64,000 nucleotides of DNA. Origin: Agreia bicolorata (GTDB lineage Bacteria > Actinomycetota > Actinomycetes > Actinomycetales > Microbacteriaceae). The notes under the pieces are model-generated. The model made no database searches. It was not told the origin of the DNA and worked only from the letters and a program-made list of their open reading frames with translations. The stretch spans positions 496,001-560,000 of the forward strand of contig NZ_JYFC01000003.1 in the NCBI RefSeq assembly GCF_000938265.1. Reading direction: 5' to 3'. Shown piece by piece: positions 50,418-58,721 of the stretch. How positions within the stretch are numbered: the stretch's first letter is position 1; every line of letters starts with the position of its first letter. A program made the position numbers and the translations under genes.

Positions 50418-51401
50418 TCAGCTGAGCTCGAGGGTGATGGTGGGGATGCTCCGTCCGTCGCCCCGCACCCGCGAGACGCAGACGCAGATGCGTGACCCCG
50501 CATCGCGTTGACGCTCGCTGTAGAACACATCACGATGATCGATTACGCCGTGGAGGCCGAGCACCCGTGCCTCGCACAGACCGCACTCGCCCCTCCTGCA
50601 GTCGTTCAGGGCGTCGACGCCGACATCCTCCAGAGCTTCGAGAAGGGTCGACGACGCGCTGACCGACGTCTCGATGCCGAGAGCCGGGATGCGCACGCGG
50701 AACGGCTCCGGCTGATGCCAGCCGCTGTTCCCGAACGTCTCGAAGCGCAGGTCGGATGCCGGGAGCTCACGTTCCGTCCATGCTCGCCTGACCGCATCCA
50801 TCAGGCGGATCGGACCGCACATGTACAGCTCGGTGCCCGGCTGCACGGTGCTCACGAGTTCCGGCACGTCGACGCTCGTGCCTTCGTCTCCGATGTGCAC
50901 ATCGAGCCGCGCGCCATGCTCGGTGGTGAGTTGATCGAGATAGGCCATCTGATCGCGCCGCCGGCCGCAGTAGACCAGCCGATACGGCACCGCGCGGGCA
51001 GCCAGCGTGCGTGCCATCCCTGCGATCGCGGTGATTCCGATACCGCCGGCGAGCAGCAGATACGACGGCGCGCCGATCCTCAGGGGGAAGTCCTGCAGTG
51101 GCTGAGTCAGCTCGATACGATCGCCGGCAGTCAGCGCGTGCATCGCCGTCGCTCCACCGCGAGACGTCTCCGACGCGAACACGCTGATGGCGAGCGAGGA
51201 GCCGTCGGAGGCGGAGTCGACGATCGAGTAGGAGCGGACGACCGCCTCGGCGCCGATCGTCACGAGCACATCCACGTGGCTCCCGGGGTCGGCGGGCACC
51301 GGCCGCGACGGGGCGACGACGATTCTGCGGATCGCGGATGTGAGGGCGGTGTTCTCGACCACCGTGGCCGATTGCCAGAAAGCGGTGTGCGCGGTCGCCA
51401 C
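50418..51401 (-). CDS. vanB: Vanillate O-demethylase reductase subunit (VanB)
   Basis: A 327-residue class IA-type reductase that passes electrons from NADH to the Rieske oxygenase. Order: flavin domain (VVRSYSIVDSASDGSSLAIS, RxYS flavin motif), NAD(H) domain (YLLLAGGIGITAIAGMARTL), and a C-terminal plant-type 2Fe-2S domain with CRRGECGLCEAR and a final cysteine in RICVCVSR. The order flavin-NAD-ferredoxin is that of VanB/phthalate dioxygenase reductase. It follows the oxygenase gene by 2 bp on the same strand, so the two are cotranscribed and probably cotranslated. Confidence 0.9.
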   Translation of the reverse strand: MATAHTAFWQSATVVENTALTSAIRRIVVAPSRPVPADPGSHVDVLVTIGAEAVVRSYSIVDSASDGSSLAISVFASETSRGGATAMHALTAGDRIELTQPLQDFPLRIGAPSYLLLAGGIGITAIAGMARTLAARAVPYRLVYCGRRRDQMAYLDQLTTEHGARLDVHIGDEGTSVDVPELVSTVQPGTELYMCGPIRLMDAVRRAWTERELPASDLRFETFGNSGWHQPEPFRVRIPALGIETSVSASSTLLEALEDVGVDALNDCRRGECGLCEARVLGLHGVIDHRDVFYSERQRDAGSRICVCVSRVRGDGRSIPTITLELS

Positions 51402-51403
51402 GC

Positions 51404-52498
51404 TCAGACCTCGACCAGCGGTGAGGGGCTGAGCCGGCCCTCAGCCTCGAGTCGGCGCTCGATCAGCTTCCGGACCCACATGCCTCCGGCGTCGATGTTG
51501 AGGCTGTAGAACTCGTAGTCGGGGTTGGCGTCGATTGCGGCCTGCTGGGCCTTGAGCATCGCCTCGTCCTCTCCGAAGACGCCGTGCACGCCGTTTCGCA
51601 GCTGGGTGGTGATGAGCTGGCTCTCCAGGCGGTAGTTGCGCTGGAACGACCAGAAGTAGTGGCAGCTCCTCGGTGTCTCCGGCGAGATCGTGTTCATCAC
51701 GTAGCCATTCACGCCCTGGCTTCGATCGCCCTCGGGTGCCCCGGTCCCGGCCTTCGCGACTCCGACGTCGATGCAGATGGTCGACGGTGCCTCGAAGTGG
51801 ATGATCTGCCACCGGTCGACGCGGCCCTCGAAGCCCGGGAACCTGTCGCGCATGTTCTTCAACCAGAACGGCGGTGCTTCGATGTTCAGCATCCATCGGG
51901 TGACCGTCACCGTTGTGTCGGTGTGGGTGGTGATGAACTCGGATTCGCTCAGCTCGTCCTGACCGATGCTGGAGGAGTGGACGAACTCTTCGTGGGTCAG
52001 GTCCATGAGGTTGTCGAGTACCAGCTGGTAGTTGCAGGGGGCATGGATGAGCTCACCATCACCGGCCCAGTCGTCATCCGACATCTGGTGCATGTCGGGG
52101 ATCGTGTCGGGATCGGCCAGCAGCGGATCGCCGAGCCACACCCAGGCGTAGCGGTAGCGTTCCACGATGGGGAACGACGGCACCGTGGCGCTGGGGTTGA
52201 TGGTCTCCTGCGCGGGCATAGAGGTGCAGCGGCCCGCGGCGTTGTAGCGGATGCCGTGGTACGGGCACTGAATATCCTCCTTGCCAACGGTCTTGCCCAT
52301 CGACAGGGGTGCGAGGCGGTGCCAGCAGGCGTCGGCCAGGGCGACGGGCCTGCCGTCTTCGGTGCGGTAGAGCGCGAGCGGCCTGTCGGCGATGGTTCTG
52401 GCGATCGGGGTGCGGGTCACCTCGTGATCCCAGGCCGCCACATACCAGGCGTTCAGCGGATGGCCCATGACCTTGCTCGTGGTGCTGTGGATCGGCAT
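51404..52498 (-). CDS. vanA: Vanillate O-demethylase oxygenase subunit (VanA)
   Basis: A 364-residue Rieske oxygenase that demethylates vanillate to protocatechuate and formaldehyde. The Rieske ligands are Cys-His in ADACWHRLAPLSMG and Cys-X2-His in IQCPYHGIRYN (the first loop usually reads CPHR; the ligands themselves are retained). The mononuclear iron site is NLMDLTHEEFVHSSSIGQDE. The C-terminal LNIDAGGMWVRKLIERRLEA matches VanA closely. The ATG at 52498 follows GGAGTCGC. A strong 22-bp palindrome lies 48 bp upstream, between this gene and the divergent PadR gene, and should control induction by aromatic acid. Confidence 0.91.
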   Translation of the reverse strand: MPIHSTTSKVMGHPLNAWYVAAWDHEVTRTPIARTIADRPLALYRTEDGRPVALADACWHRLAPLSMGKTVGKEDIQCPYHGIRYNAAGRCTSMPAQETINPSATVPSFPIVERYRYAWVWLGDPLLADPDTIPDMHQMSDDDWAGDGELIHAPCNYQLVLDNLMDLTHEEFVHSSSIGQDELSESEFITTHTDTTVTVTRWMLNIEAPPFWLKNMRDRFPGFEGRVDRWQIIHFEAPSTICIDVGVAKAGTGAPEGDRSQGVNGYVMNTISPETPRSCHYFWSFQRNYRLESQLITTQLRNGVHGVFGEDEAMLKAQQAAIDANPDYEFYSLNIDAGGMWVRKLIERRLEAEGRLSPSPLVEV

Positions 52499-52545
52499 TG
52501 CGACTCCTTCGTCGATGTGATGGGCGGTCTCGGCCCCTCGCCGTA

Positions 52546-52567
52546 ACTATCTATCTACATAGATAGT
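52546..52567. promoter_or_regulatory. VanR/PadR operator in the vanA-padR gap
   Basis: A 22-bp dyad with outer arms ACTATCTA (52546-52553) and TAGATAGT (52560-52567); 10 of 11 positions of each half are symmetric. It sits in the 121-bp divergent gap, as expected for a PadR-type repressor of vanA. Confidence 0.78.
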
Positions 52568-52619
52568 AGGGGAAGGGGCGGCAGGAGGGAACTCCCGCGT
52601 TCCGACTACAGTTCGAGCC

Positions 52620-53225
52620 ATGAGTCTGCGATTCGCCCTGCTTGCCGTACTGACCGCTCAGCCGATGACGGGGTACGACCTCGCTCAGGCGTTTCGCTCA
52701 TCCGTTGGGCACGTCTGGCACGCGCCGAACTCGCAGATCTACCCCGAGCTTCGCCGGATGGAGCAGGAGGGTCTGATCCGCGGAGAGAGCGTGGCGTGGG
52801 GGAGCCGTGGCACGAAGACCCGATACGAGGTGGTCGACGAGGGCATCGTCGCGCTTCGGGCTTGGCTCGCGGCGCCGATGAACTACTCTCGGGAGCGCGA
52901 TCCGGCCCATCTCCGTGCCGCGTACTTCGAATGGGCCGATGCGGAATCGGCCCGCCGCAACCTGCGCGAGCATCGGCGGCACTTCGAAGAACTGCTCGGC
53001 CAGTGGCAGGAGCAGCTGAACCTCATCCGCTCGCGCGAGCATCCGATCGTCAAGCAACGCCTGGCGATCTACCCGGAGAGCGACTGGCCGAGGATCACGG
53101 CCTACAAGGAGTTCGCCTACGAAGGTCTGGTGGCTCAGGCGGAGCAGGAGATCGCCTGGGCGACGCGGGGGCTGGCGCTCGTGGATCGACTCGAGCGCCA
53201 GCCCTCGCCGCCGGCGGATTCCTGA
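52620..53225 (+). CDS. vanR: PadR-family regulator, VanR-like
   Basis: A 201-residue PadR protein of the long type. The N-terminal winged helix reads RFALLAVLTAQPMTGYDLAQ, then HAPNSQIYPELRRMEQEGLI and the wing GTKTRYEVVDEGIVALRAWL. The C-terminal half is a long helical Vir-type dimerisation domain (ARRNLREHRRHFEELLGQWQ). The vanAB operon of C. glutamicum is repressed by a PadR-type VanR that lets go when vanillate binds, and the divergent placement with a palindrome in the gap supports the same role here. It converges with the aldehyde dehydrogenase gene. Confidence 0.82.
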   Translation: MSLRFALLAVLTAQPMTGYDLAQAFRSSVGHVWHAPNSQIYPELRRMEQEGLIRGESVAWGSRGTKTRYEVVDEGIVALRAWLAAPMNYSRERDPAHLRAAYFEWADAESARRNLREHRRHFEELLGQWQEQLNLIRSREHPIVKQRLAIYPESDWPRITAYKEFAYEGLVAQAEQEIAWATRGLALVDRLERQPSPPADS

Positions 53226-53248
53226 CCGAGGCTGCGGCGTCGCTCTCC

Positions 53249-54736
53249 TCAGAGCGGGTACTGGCCGGGCTCACGACGCAGGGTGATCCAGCGCGTGTCA
53301 GTGAACGCGTCGACGTTCGCCTGCGCTCCGCCGTGCCGCGACCCGGTGCCGGAGAAGCCGGTGCCGCCGAACGGTGCGTTGGCCTCGTCGTTGACCGTCT
53401 GGTCGTTGATGTGCACGATCCCGGTCGGGATGCGCTGGGCGAGCGCGAGACCCGCGAACACGTCGGCCGTCACGATCCCGAGCGAGAGACCGTACTGGGT
53501 GTCGGCGGCGAGTGCTACGGCTTCGTCGTCGGTGGCGAAGGGCACGACCGATGCCACCGGGCCGAAGACCTCGTCGGCGTAGGCAGTAGCATCCCTCGGC
53601 GTGTTCGCGAGCACTGTCGGGCGGTAGAAGAGCTCGTCGTAGCTTCCGCCGGCGCGGAGCTCGGCCCCCTGCGCCACGGCGTCCTGCACGAGAGTGTGCA
53701 CCCGGTCGCGCTGCACCTCATCGATCAGAGGTCCGAGATGCACCTGACCGGCTGCAGGGTCACCGACGTGCATCGAGTCCGCCTTCGCGGCGAGCTTCGA
53801 GACGTACTCTTCGAACAGCGACTCGTGCACGATGTGACGGCCGACCGTCATGCAGATCTGCCCCTGGTGCAGGAACGATCCCCACGTCGCGAGGTTGACC
53901 GCCTTGTCGACGTCGGCGTCGGCGCGAATGATGAACGCCGAGTTGCCGCCGAGTTCGAGGTGCGCGCGGGTGAGGTGACGCGCAGCCACCTCGCCGACGG
54001 CACGACCGGCTCGCGTCGATCCGGTGAAGGCGACCACCCGCACGCGCGGATCGGCGACAAGCGCCTCGCCCACGTCGGCGCCACCGGGCACGAGCTGGAG
54101 CAGTCCGGCCGGGAGGCCTGCCTCCTCGAAGATCCGCACGAACGACACGCCGCCGGTGATGACGGTGCGCGGGTCGGGCTTCAGGAGCACGGCGTTGCCG
54201 AGAGCAAGCGCCGGCGCGACGGCGCGGATCGCGAGGATCAGCGGCACGTTGAATGGCGCGATGACTCCGACCACGCCCACCGGCACCTGCTGCGCGAGAG
54301 AGAGTCTGGGCTCTTCACTGGCCAGGATCGATCCGAGCGGCGCCGACGGCAGAGCCGCGGCCTCATAGGTCTCGGCCGCCGTGACGTGAAGTGCGAACCC
54401 GGCCAGGGGCGGGATCGCCCCCACCTCACGCACATTCCAGCCGCCGATCTCGTCGGCATACTGCTCCCACAGCTGACCGGCTTTGCGCAGCACCGCCGAG
54501 CGAGCGGGATGCGGGAGCGCCGCCCACTCCTTCTGCGCGCGCGCGGCGCCTTCTGCGGCCCGGGCGACGTCGGCGGGATCGGCAAGCCCGACCATGGCGA
54601 GAGTCGCCCCCGTGGCCGGCTCGATCGAGGGGATCGCACCACCCCCGCCGACGACCCATTCGCCGTCGATGAAGATCTTGCCGGCGAACACGCTCTCGTC
54701 GAGGAGGGTGTCGGATGTCTGGATTGCAGTACTCAT
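53249..54736 (-). CDS. Aldehyde dehydrogenase, vanillin/benzaldehyde dehydrogenase type
   Basis: A 495-residue NAD(P)-dependent aldehyde dehydrogenase. The catalytic cysteine is in SFLHQGQICMTVGRHIVHES, the general base glutamate in HLELGGNSAFIIRADADVDK, and the NAD fold motif in VVAFTGSTRAGRAVGEVAAR. The chain resembles the vanillin dehydrogenase-like group, which converts vanillin to vanillate, the VanAB substrate. Two placements compete: it is next to the vanAB-vanR cluster, but it also lies 60 bp behind the last gene of the transketolase/Rbs operon on the same strand and has its own AAGGAG site. Specificity is therefore left open. Confidence 0.83.
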   Translation of the reverse strand: MSTAIQTSDTLLDESVFAGKIFIDGEWVVGGGGAIPSIEPATGATLAMVGLADPADVARAAEGAARAQKEWAALPHPARSAVLRKAGQLWEQYADEIGGWNVREVGAIPPLAGFALHVTAAETYEAAALPSAPLGSILASEEPRLSLAQQVPVGVVGVIAPFNVPLILAIRAVAPALALGNAVLLKPDPRTVITGGVSFVRIFEEAGLPAGLLQLVPGGADVGEALVADPRVRVVAFTGSTRAGRAVGEVAARHLTRAHLELGGNSAFIIRADADVDKAVNLATWGSFLHQGQICMTVGRHIVHESLFEEYVSKLAAKADSMHVGDPAAGQVHLGPLIDEVQRDRVHTLVQDAVAQGAELRAGGSYDELFYRPTVLANTPRDATAYADEVFGPVASVVPFATDDEAVALAADTQYGLSLGIVTADVFAGLALAQRIPTGIVHINDQTVNDEANAPFGGTGFSGTGSRHGGAQANVDAFTDTRWITLRREPGQYPL

Positions 54737-54796
54737 GATGACTCCTTGTTCTGATGGTGTGGGGATGATGCTCTGAGGTCTCGTGCGGTGAGGGGT

Positions 54797-55729
54797 TCAG
54801 CCGGATGCGGCCCGGGCGAGCCGCTTGGCGCGGCGTCCGACCGTGCTCGCCGCCCACCCGCGTTCGATCACGCGCATCGCGTCGGCGGCGAGATGGATGC
54901 CATCGTCATACGGAGCGCGCCAGATCGCGAGCATGTCTGCTGCCGACTGAGACAGCACCGAGCGCGAGAACGCCTCGACTCCCCAGCGACCCTCGTATCC
55001 GGCATCCAGCGCGGAACGCACGACGGCCGGAATGTCGACGGCACCGGTGCTCAGTTTTCCGCGACCCGATTGACCCAGCTCGAGATAGCCGAGCCTCGGG
55101 AGCGCGAGGCGGATCGCGGCGACCATGTCGGGCTCTTCGATGGCCATGTGGAACGTGTCGAGATGGATCCACAGGTGGGGTGAGCCGCTCAGCTCGACGA
55201 ACTCCATCGCCTGCGCTGCGGTGTTAACGAGCGAGGTCTCATATCTGTTCAGTACTTCGAACGTCATCGTGACACCGCGCTCGTGCGCGTGATCGGCGAT
55301 CGCACCCACCTCGTGAGCGGCGCGCTCGACGGCCGCGCGGTCCGTGGGCCCGCCAGGGGGTCCGAATGCGCCGTACGGCACGCCGTTCATCTGGTCGCCG
55401 CCGAGCGCGACAGTGAGGTCGAGGACCGAGCGCAGGATCGCTGCGCCGGCCGCTCGTTCGCCGGCGTCTGCCGACGAGACGTCCGCACCCGCCGACTGCC
55501 CACCCGCGATCGTGATCGGGGCGACCCCCGCATCGGCGAAGAGCCGTCGGAGGCCGGCCGCATCGACGGATGCGGGGTCGACCGGCGGCAGGACCACGCG
55601 CTTGTAGCCCGCCGCCGCGACCGCCGCGAGTGCCTGTGGCAGATCGCCGGGCGAGGCATCGGGGAGGAGCACGTTGAGGTGGCAGGCCACGTCGAGCCCG
55701 GATGCGCCGGGGCTGATCTCGAACGTCAT
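54797..55729 (-). CDS. TIM-barrel sugar isomerase/epimerase (AP endonuclease 2 superfamily)
   Basis: A 310-residue xylose-isomerase-like barrel. Metal-binding residues of the D-tagatose 3-epimerase type appear as Glu in TMTFEVLNRYETSLVNTAAQ, Asp/His in LWIHLDTFHMAIEEPD and Glu in WGVEAFSRSVLSQSAADML. The same family holds D-psicose/D-tagatose 3-epimerases and isomerases of erythrulose or L-ribulose. The ATG at 55729 follows AGGAGA. It is the second-last gene of the operon, 25 bp after the SDR stop. It would interconvert an intermediate sugar, but which one cannot be told. Confidence 0.84.
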   Translation of the reverse strand: MTFEISPGASGLDVACHLNVLLPDASPGDLPQALAAVAAAGYKRVVLPPVDPASVDAAGLRRLFADAGVAPITIAGGQSAGADVSSADAGERAAGAAILRSVLDLTVALGGDQMNGVPYGAFGPPGGPTDRAAVERAAHEVGAIADHAHERGVTMTFEVLNRYETSLVNTAAQAMEFVELSGSPHLWIHLDTFHMAIEEPDMVAAIRLALPRLGYLELGQSGRGKLSTGAVDIPAVVRSALDAGYEGRWGVEAFSRSVLSQSAADMLAIWRAPYDDGIHLAADAMRVIERGWAASTVGRRAKRLARAASG

Positions 55730-55754
55730 CTCATTCTCCTGGGCGGCCGGATCG

Positions 55755-56537
55755 TCAGAATGTCGGCAGGTCGAGTCGCTGCTTGAACGACGAGTAGCCG
55801 TCGTCGACGTGCACGACCGTGCCGTTGATGACGTTCGACTCGTCGGAGGCGAGGAAGGCGACAACGTTCGCTATCTCGTCTGGCTCGGTCATCTTGTTGC
55901 GCAGCTGCTCCGACGCGAACGTGGTCCTCAGTTCCTCGCTGAACTGGTTGATGATGGCCGTCCCCACGCGGCCCGGGGTGATCGCGACTGCGCGGATGCC
56001 GAACTCGGCGAGCTCGTAGGCGGCCGAACGGGTGAACGAGATCACCGCGGCCTTCGCTGCGCTGTAGGTGAAAGACAACTCCGCAGCCTGCTCGCCGTAG
56101 ATCGACGACGTGCTGATGATCACCCCGCCGGTGCCCTGGTCGCGGAATTGCCGCCCGGCGGCGAGGATCCCGTAGTACACGCCGTCCTGGTCCACACGGA
56201 TCATCGGTGCGTAGTCGACCTCCGGATCGTGGTCGAGCAGGGCCTTGCCGCCCGCGATGCCGGCGTTGTTGAAGATGACATCCAGCCTGCCGAAGGTCTC
56301 GACCGCTAGCGCGACGGCGGCTTCGACATCGCCGTAGGCGGAGACATCCGTTCGCACCGCGACGGCCGCCCCTGGGAAGCCGAGCGAGTCGACCTCGACG
56401 GCGACGGCCTCGGCCTGCGTGAGGTTCATGTCGGCGATGACGACCTTGGCGCCTTCCTGAATGAACTTGAGAACGGTGGCGCGGCCGATGCCGCTGGCCC
56501 CGCCGGTGATGACGGCTACTTTGCCTTGCAAACGCAT
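55755..56537 (-). CDS. SDR-family sugar/polyol dehydrogenase
   Basis: A 260-residue short-chain dehydrogenase with classical motifs: cofactor loop VAVITGGASGIGRATVLKFI, NAG in VIFNNAGIAGGKALLDHDPE, and the catalytic Ser/Tyr/Lys in STSSIYGEQAAELSFTYSAA followed by KAAVISFTRS. The C-terminus ends VHVDDGYSSFKQ. It follows the binding-protein gene by about 100 bp in the long operon and probably oxidises the imported sugar, its lactone precursor or a polyol. The ATG at 56537 has GAAGAGAG upstream; the longer frame contains non-family sequence. Confidence 0.87.
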   Translation of the reverse strand: MRLQGKVAVITGGASGIGRATVLKFIQEGAKVVIADMNLTQAEAVAVEVDSLGFPGAAVAVRTDVSAYGDVEAAVALAVETFGRLDVIFNNAGIAGGKALLDHDPEVDYAPMIRVDQDGVYYGILAAGRQFRDQGTGGVIISTSSIYGEQAAELSFTYSAAKAAVISFTRSAAYELAEFGIRAVAITPGRVGTAIINQFSEELRTTFASEQLRNKMTEPDEIANVVAFLASDESNVINGTVVHVDDGYSSFKQRLDLPTF

Positions 56538-56636
56538 GTGACTCTCTTCTCGAGCGATGTTCTCGGTGGAACGATGATGGGCGGATGTCGCCGGCGAGGC
56601 GGAGCGGATGCCCACCCCACCGGCGACTACCGGGTG

Positions 56637-57626
56637 TTACTTCAACTTGTCGGACGGGGTGATCGTCGCAGCGTTGGCCTTGTCGACCAGCGTCGTGTCG
56701 ACCGCTTCGAAGTTCGAGCTCGGCAGCGTGCCGTCCTTCTGGTATGCCTGCACCGCGGTCATGACCGAATCGAGGATCGAGGGCCAGGGCTGCTCGACCG
56801 TGGCGAGGAACGCTCCGCCGGCTTCGATTCCTCCGATGGCCTCACTGGTCGCGTCGACACCGGTCACCTTCGCGTCGGCTCCCGCTTCTGTGACGGCCTG
56901 CGCCGCACCGAGCGCGGCGTCATCCCAGCCCACCCACACTCCGTCGAGGCCGCCGGGGTTCGCGGTCAGGAAGTCCGAGACCAAGGCGAGCGCCTCGGTG
57001 CGTCCTGTCGCGGGCGACGTGACCTTCTGGATCGCGCCGCCTGCCAGTGTGGCGCCGGCCGCGGCGAGGTCGTCCGCCGCCAGGCCGGCACGCATGCGGA
57101 TGCCGGCGTGTGGATCATGGCCGATGACCATGATCGTCTTGCCCTTGAGCCCGCCGAGCTGATCGTCGAGAGCGCCGAGGGTCTCGTCGACAATGCCTTG
57201 CTGGTTGGCCGTGATGTTGAGGGCGAACGCGTCGTTGGCCTCGGTTCCGCTGTCGACGGCGAAGATCGGGATGCCGGCATCCTTCGCCGCAGTCACGATG
57301 GACCCGATTGAGGATACGTCGGTGTAGCCGTCCAGGATCACGTCGGCGCCCTGGCCGATCGCACTCTCGACGGCGGGATTCATCTTCTGGAAGTCGAAGT
57401 CTCCCTGGATCATGGTGAGGTCCCAGCCGAGTTCGTCGGCCTTCGCCGTGACGGCCTTGACCCACCACGCGCCGATCGGCGTCTGGTTGCCCGACGTGAA
57501 GGCGATGACCTTGAAGGCCTTGTCGCCATCGCCGCCGGTGCCGCCGCCGCTCGAACCCGAGCATCCGGCCAGCATCAATGCTGCCGCGACCGCCGCCGCG
57601 GTGAGGGTGATGAATTTTCTACGCAT
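56637..57626 (-). CDS. RbsB-like sugar-binding lipoprotein
   Basis: A 329-residue binding protein with lipoprotein signal (MRRKFITLTAAAVAAALMLAGC, cysteine at 22) and a glycine-rich linker (SGSSGGGTGGDGD). The mature protein has the type I fold of ribose-binding proteins: FKVIAFTSGNQTPIGAWWVK, VILDGYTDVSSIGSIVTAAK and GIPIFAVDSGTEANDAFALN. AAAGGAG precedes the ATG. A four-copy octamer repeat (57655-57686) lies between it and the permease gene upstream. The ligand is probably a pentose-like sugar or polyol; it differs clearly from the YtfQ-like protein at 4002. Confidence 0.9.
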   Translation of the reverse strand: MRRKFITLTAAAVAAALMLAGCSGSSGGGTGGDGDKAFKVIAFTSGNQTPIGAWWVKAVTAKADELGWDLTMIQGDFDFQKMNPAVESAIGQGADVILDGYTDVSSIGSIVTAAKDAGIPIFAVDSGTEANDAFALNITANQQGIVDETLGALDDQLGGLKGKTIMVIGHDPHAGIRMRAGLAADDLAAAGATLAGGAIQKVTSPATGRTEALALVSDFLTANPGGLDGVWVGWDDAALGAAQAVTEAGADAKVTGVDATSEAIGGIEAGGAFLATVEQPWPSILDSVMTAVQAYQKDGTLPSSNFEAVDTTLVDKANAATITPSDKLK

Positions 57627-57654
57627 GTCTACTCCTTTGTCGTCATTGCGTTGT

Positions 57655-57686
57655 GTGCTGTGGTGCTGTGGTGCTGTGGTGCTGTG
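57655..57686. repeat. Tandem octamer repeat, four copies
   Basis: GTGCTGTG occurs four times without interruption at 57655-57686. It lies in the 99-bp gap between permease and binding-protein genes, 29 bp from the binding-protein start. Slipped-strand length change could alter expression of the binding protein. Confidence 0.8.
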
Positions 57687-57725
57687 AGCGGATCGGATCC
57701 GCTCGTCCTGGTGCGAAGGCTGCCG

Positions 57726-58721
57726 CTATCGCGATCGGGTCTTGAGGGAGGAAAGGGTCACCGCGGCGATGATGATCAACCCGGTGACGACCTGCTGCAC
57801 GTAGGCGTTCACGCCGAGGATGTTGAGACCGTTGCTCATCACGCCGATGATCGCGACGCCGACCATCGTGCCCACGATGTTCGCGGCACCGGACCGGACG
57901 ATCGTCATGCCCAGGAACACCGCCGCGACGGAGAACAGCAGGTTGTCGTCGCCCTGGACCGCGCTGGCGCTGCCGAGTCGTGCGGTGAGGAGGATGCCGC
58001 CGATCGCCGAGACGAGACCAGCGATCGTGAAGGCCAGGAGCCGGGCGCGCCGCACGTTGACCCCCGAGAGTCGCGAGACCTCGACGTTGCCGCCGGTGGC
58101 GTACCAGCGCCGGCCGAGCGTCGTGTACTTGAGCACGAACCACAGGATCAGCGAGATGGCGATCGCGATGAACACGGGCAGGGGAATCTCGAGGAACTTG
58201 CCCTGACCGAGGGCGTTGAACCCCGCCGGCAGGTTGAAGAGGGTTGTCCCCTGCGTCACGATGAAAGCGAGCCCTGTGACCGAGGTCAGGGTGGCCAGAG
58301 TGGCCACGAAGGCCGAGAGATTCACGTAGGCGATGAGTAGCCCGTTCGCGAGTCCGATCAGCAGTCCCACCGCCAGGGCCACGAGGATTGCGAGAGGGAT
58401 CGGCATTCCGCCCAGCATCAGGGAGGCTGCGACCGCGCCCGCGAGCGACGACGTCGCGGCGACGGACAGGTCGAAGTCGCCGACGACCATCACGATGGTC
58501 TGCGCCCCTGCGATGATCGCGAGGATCGCGACCTGGTAGAGGATGTTCTTCACGTTGGTGAAGCTCAGGAAGACATCGGGTCGCATCGCGAAGAAGAAGA
58601 TGATCAGCGCGATGAGGGCCAGCACCGTCCCCGATGACAGGAGCATCTGCCCCACCGATCGCCGTGGTGTTGTCCGGATGTCGGCGCTGTCCTCCAGCAC
58701 GGGATTACTCGTGGTCGTCAT
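57726..58721 (-). CDS. RbsC-like sugar ABC permease
   Basis: A 331-residue CUT2 permease with about ten hydrophobic segments. It has the family signature AGAQTIVMVVGDFDLSVAATS (shortened here), GLANGLLIAYVNLSAFVATL and, near the end, VSAVAAVFLGMTIVRSGAAN-type sequence (FSVAAVFLGMTIVRSGAANI). Starts at 58739, 58727 and 58721 are in frame; 58721 (MTTTSNP) is preferred because AAAGG lies at a proper distance before it. The gene begins inside the end of the ATPase gene (overlap of 17 bp). A single permease gene means a homodimeric channel. Confidence 0.88.
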   Translation of the reverse strand: MTTTSNPVLEDSADIRTTPRRSVGQMLLSSGTVLALIALIIFFFAMRPDVFLSFTNVKNILYQVAILAIIAGAQTIVMVVGDFDLSVAATSSLAGAVAASLMLGGMPIPLAILVALAVGLLIGLANGLLIAYVNLSAFVATLATLTSVTGLAFIVTQGTTLFNLPAGFNALGQGKFLEIPLPVFIAIAISLILWFVLKYTTLGRRWYATGGNVEVSRLSGVNVRRARLLAFTIAGLVSAIGGILLTARLGSASAVQGDDNLLFSVAAVFLGMTIVRSGAANIVGTMVGVAIIGVMSNGLNILGVNAYVQQVVTGLIIIAAVTLSSLKTRSR

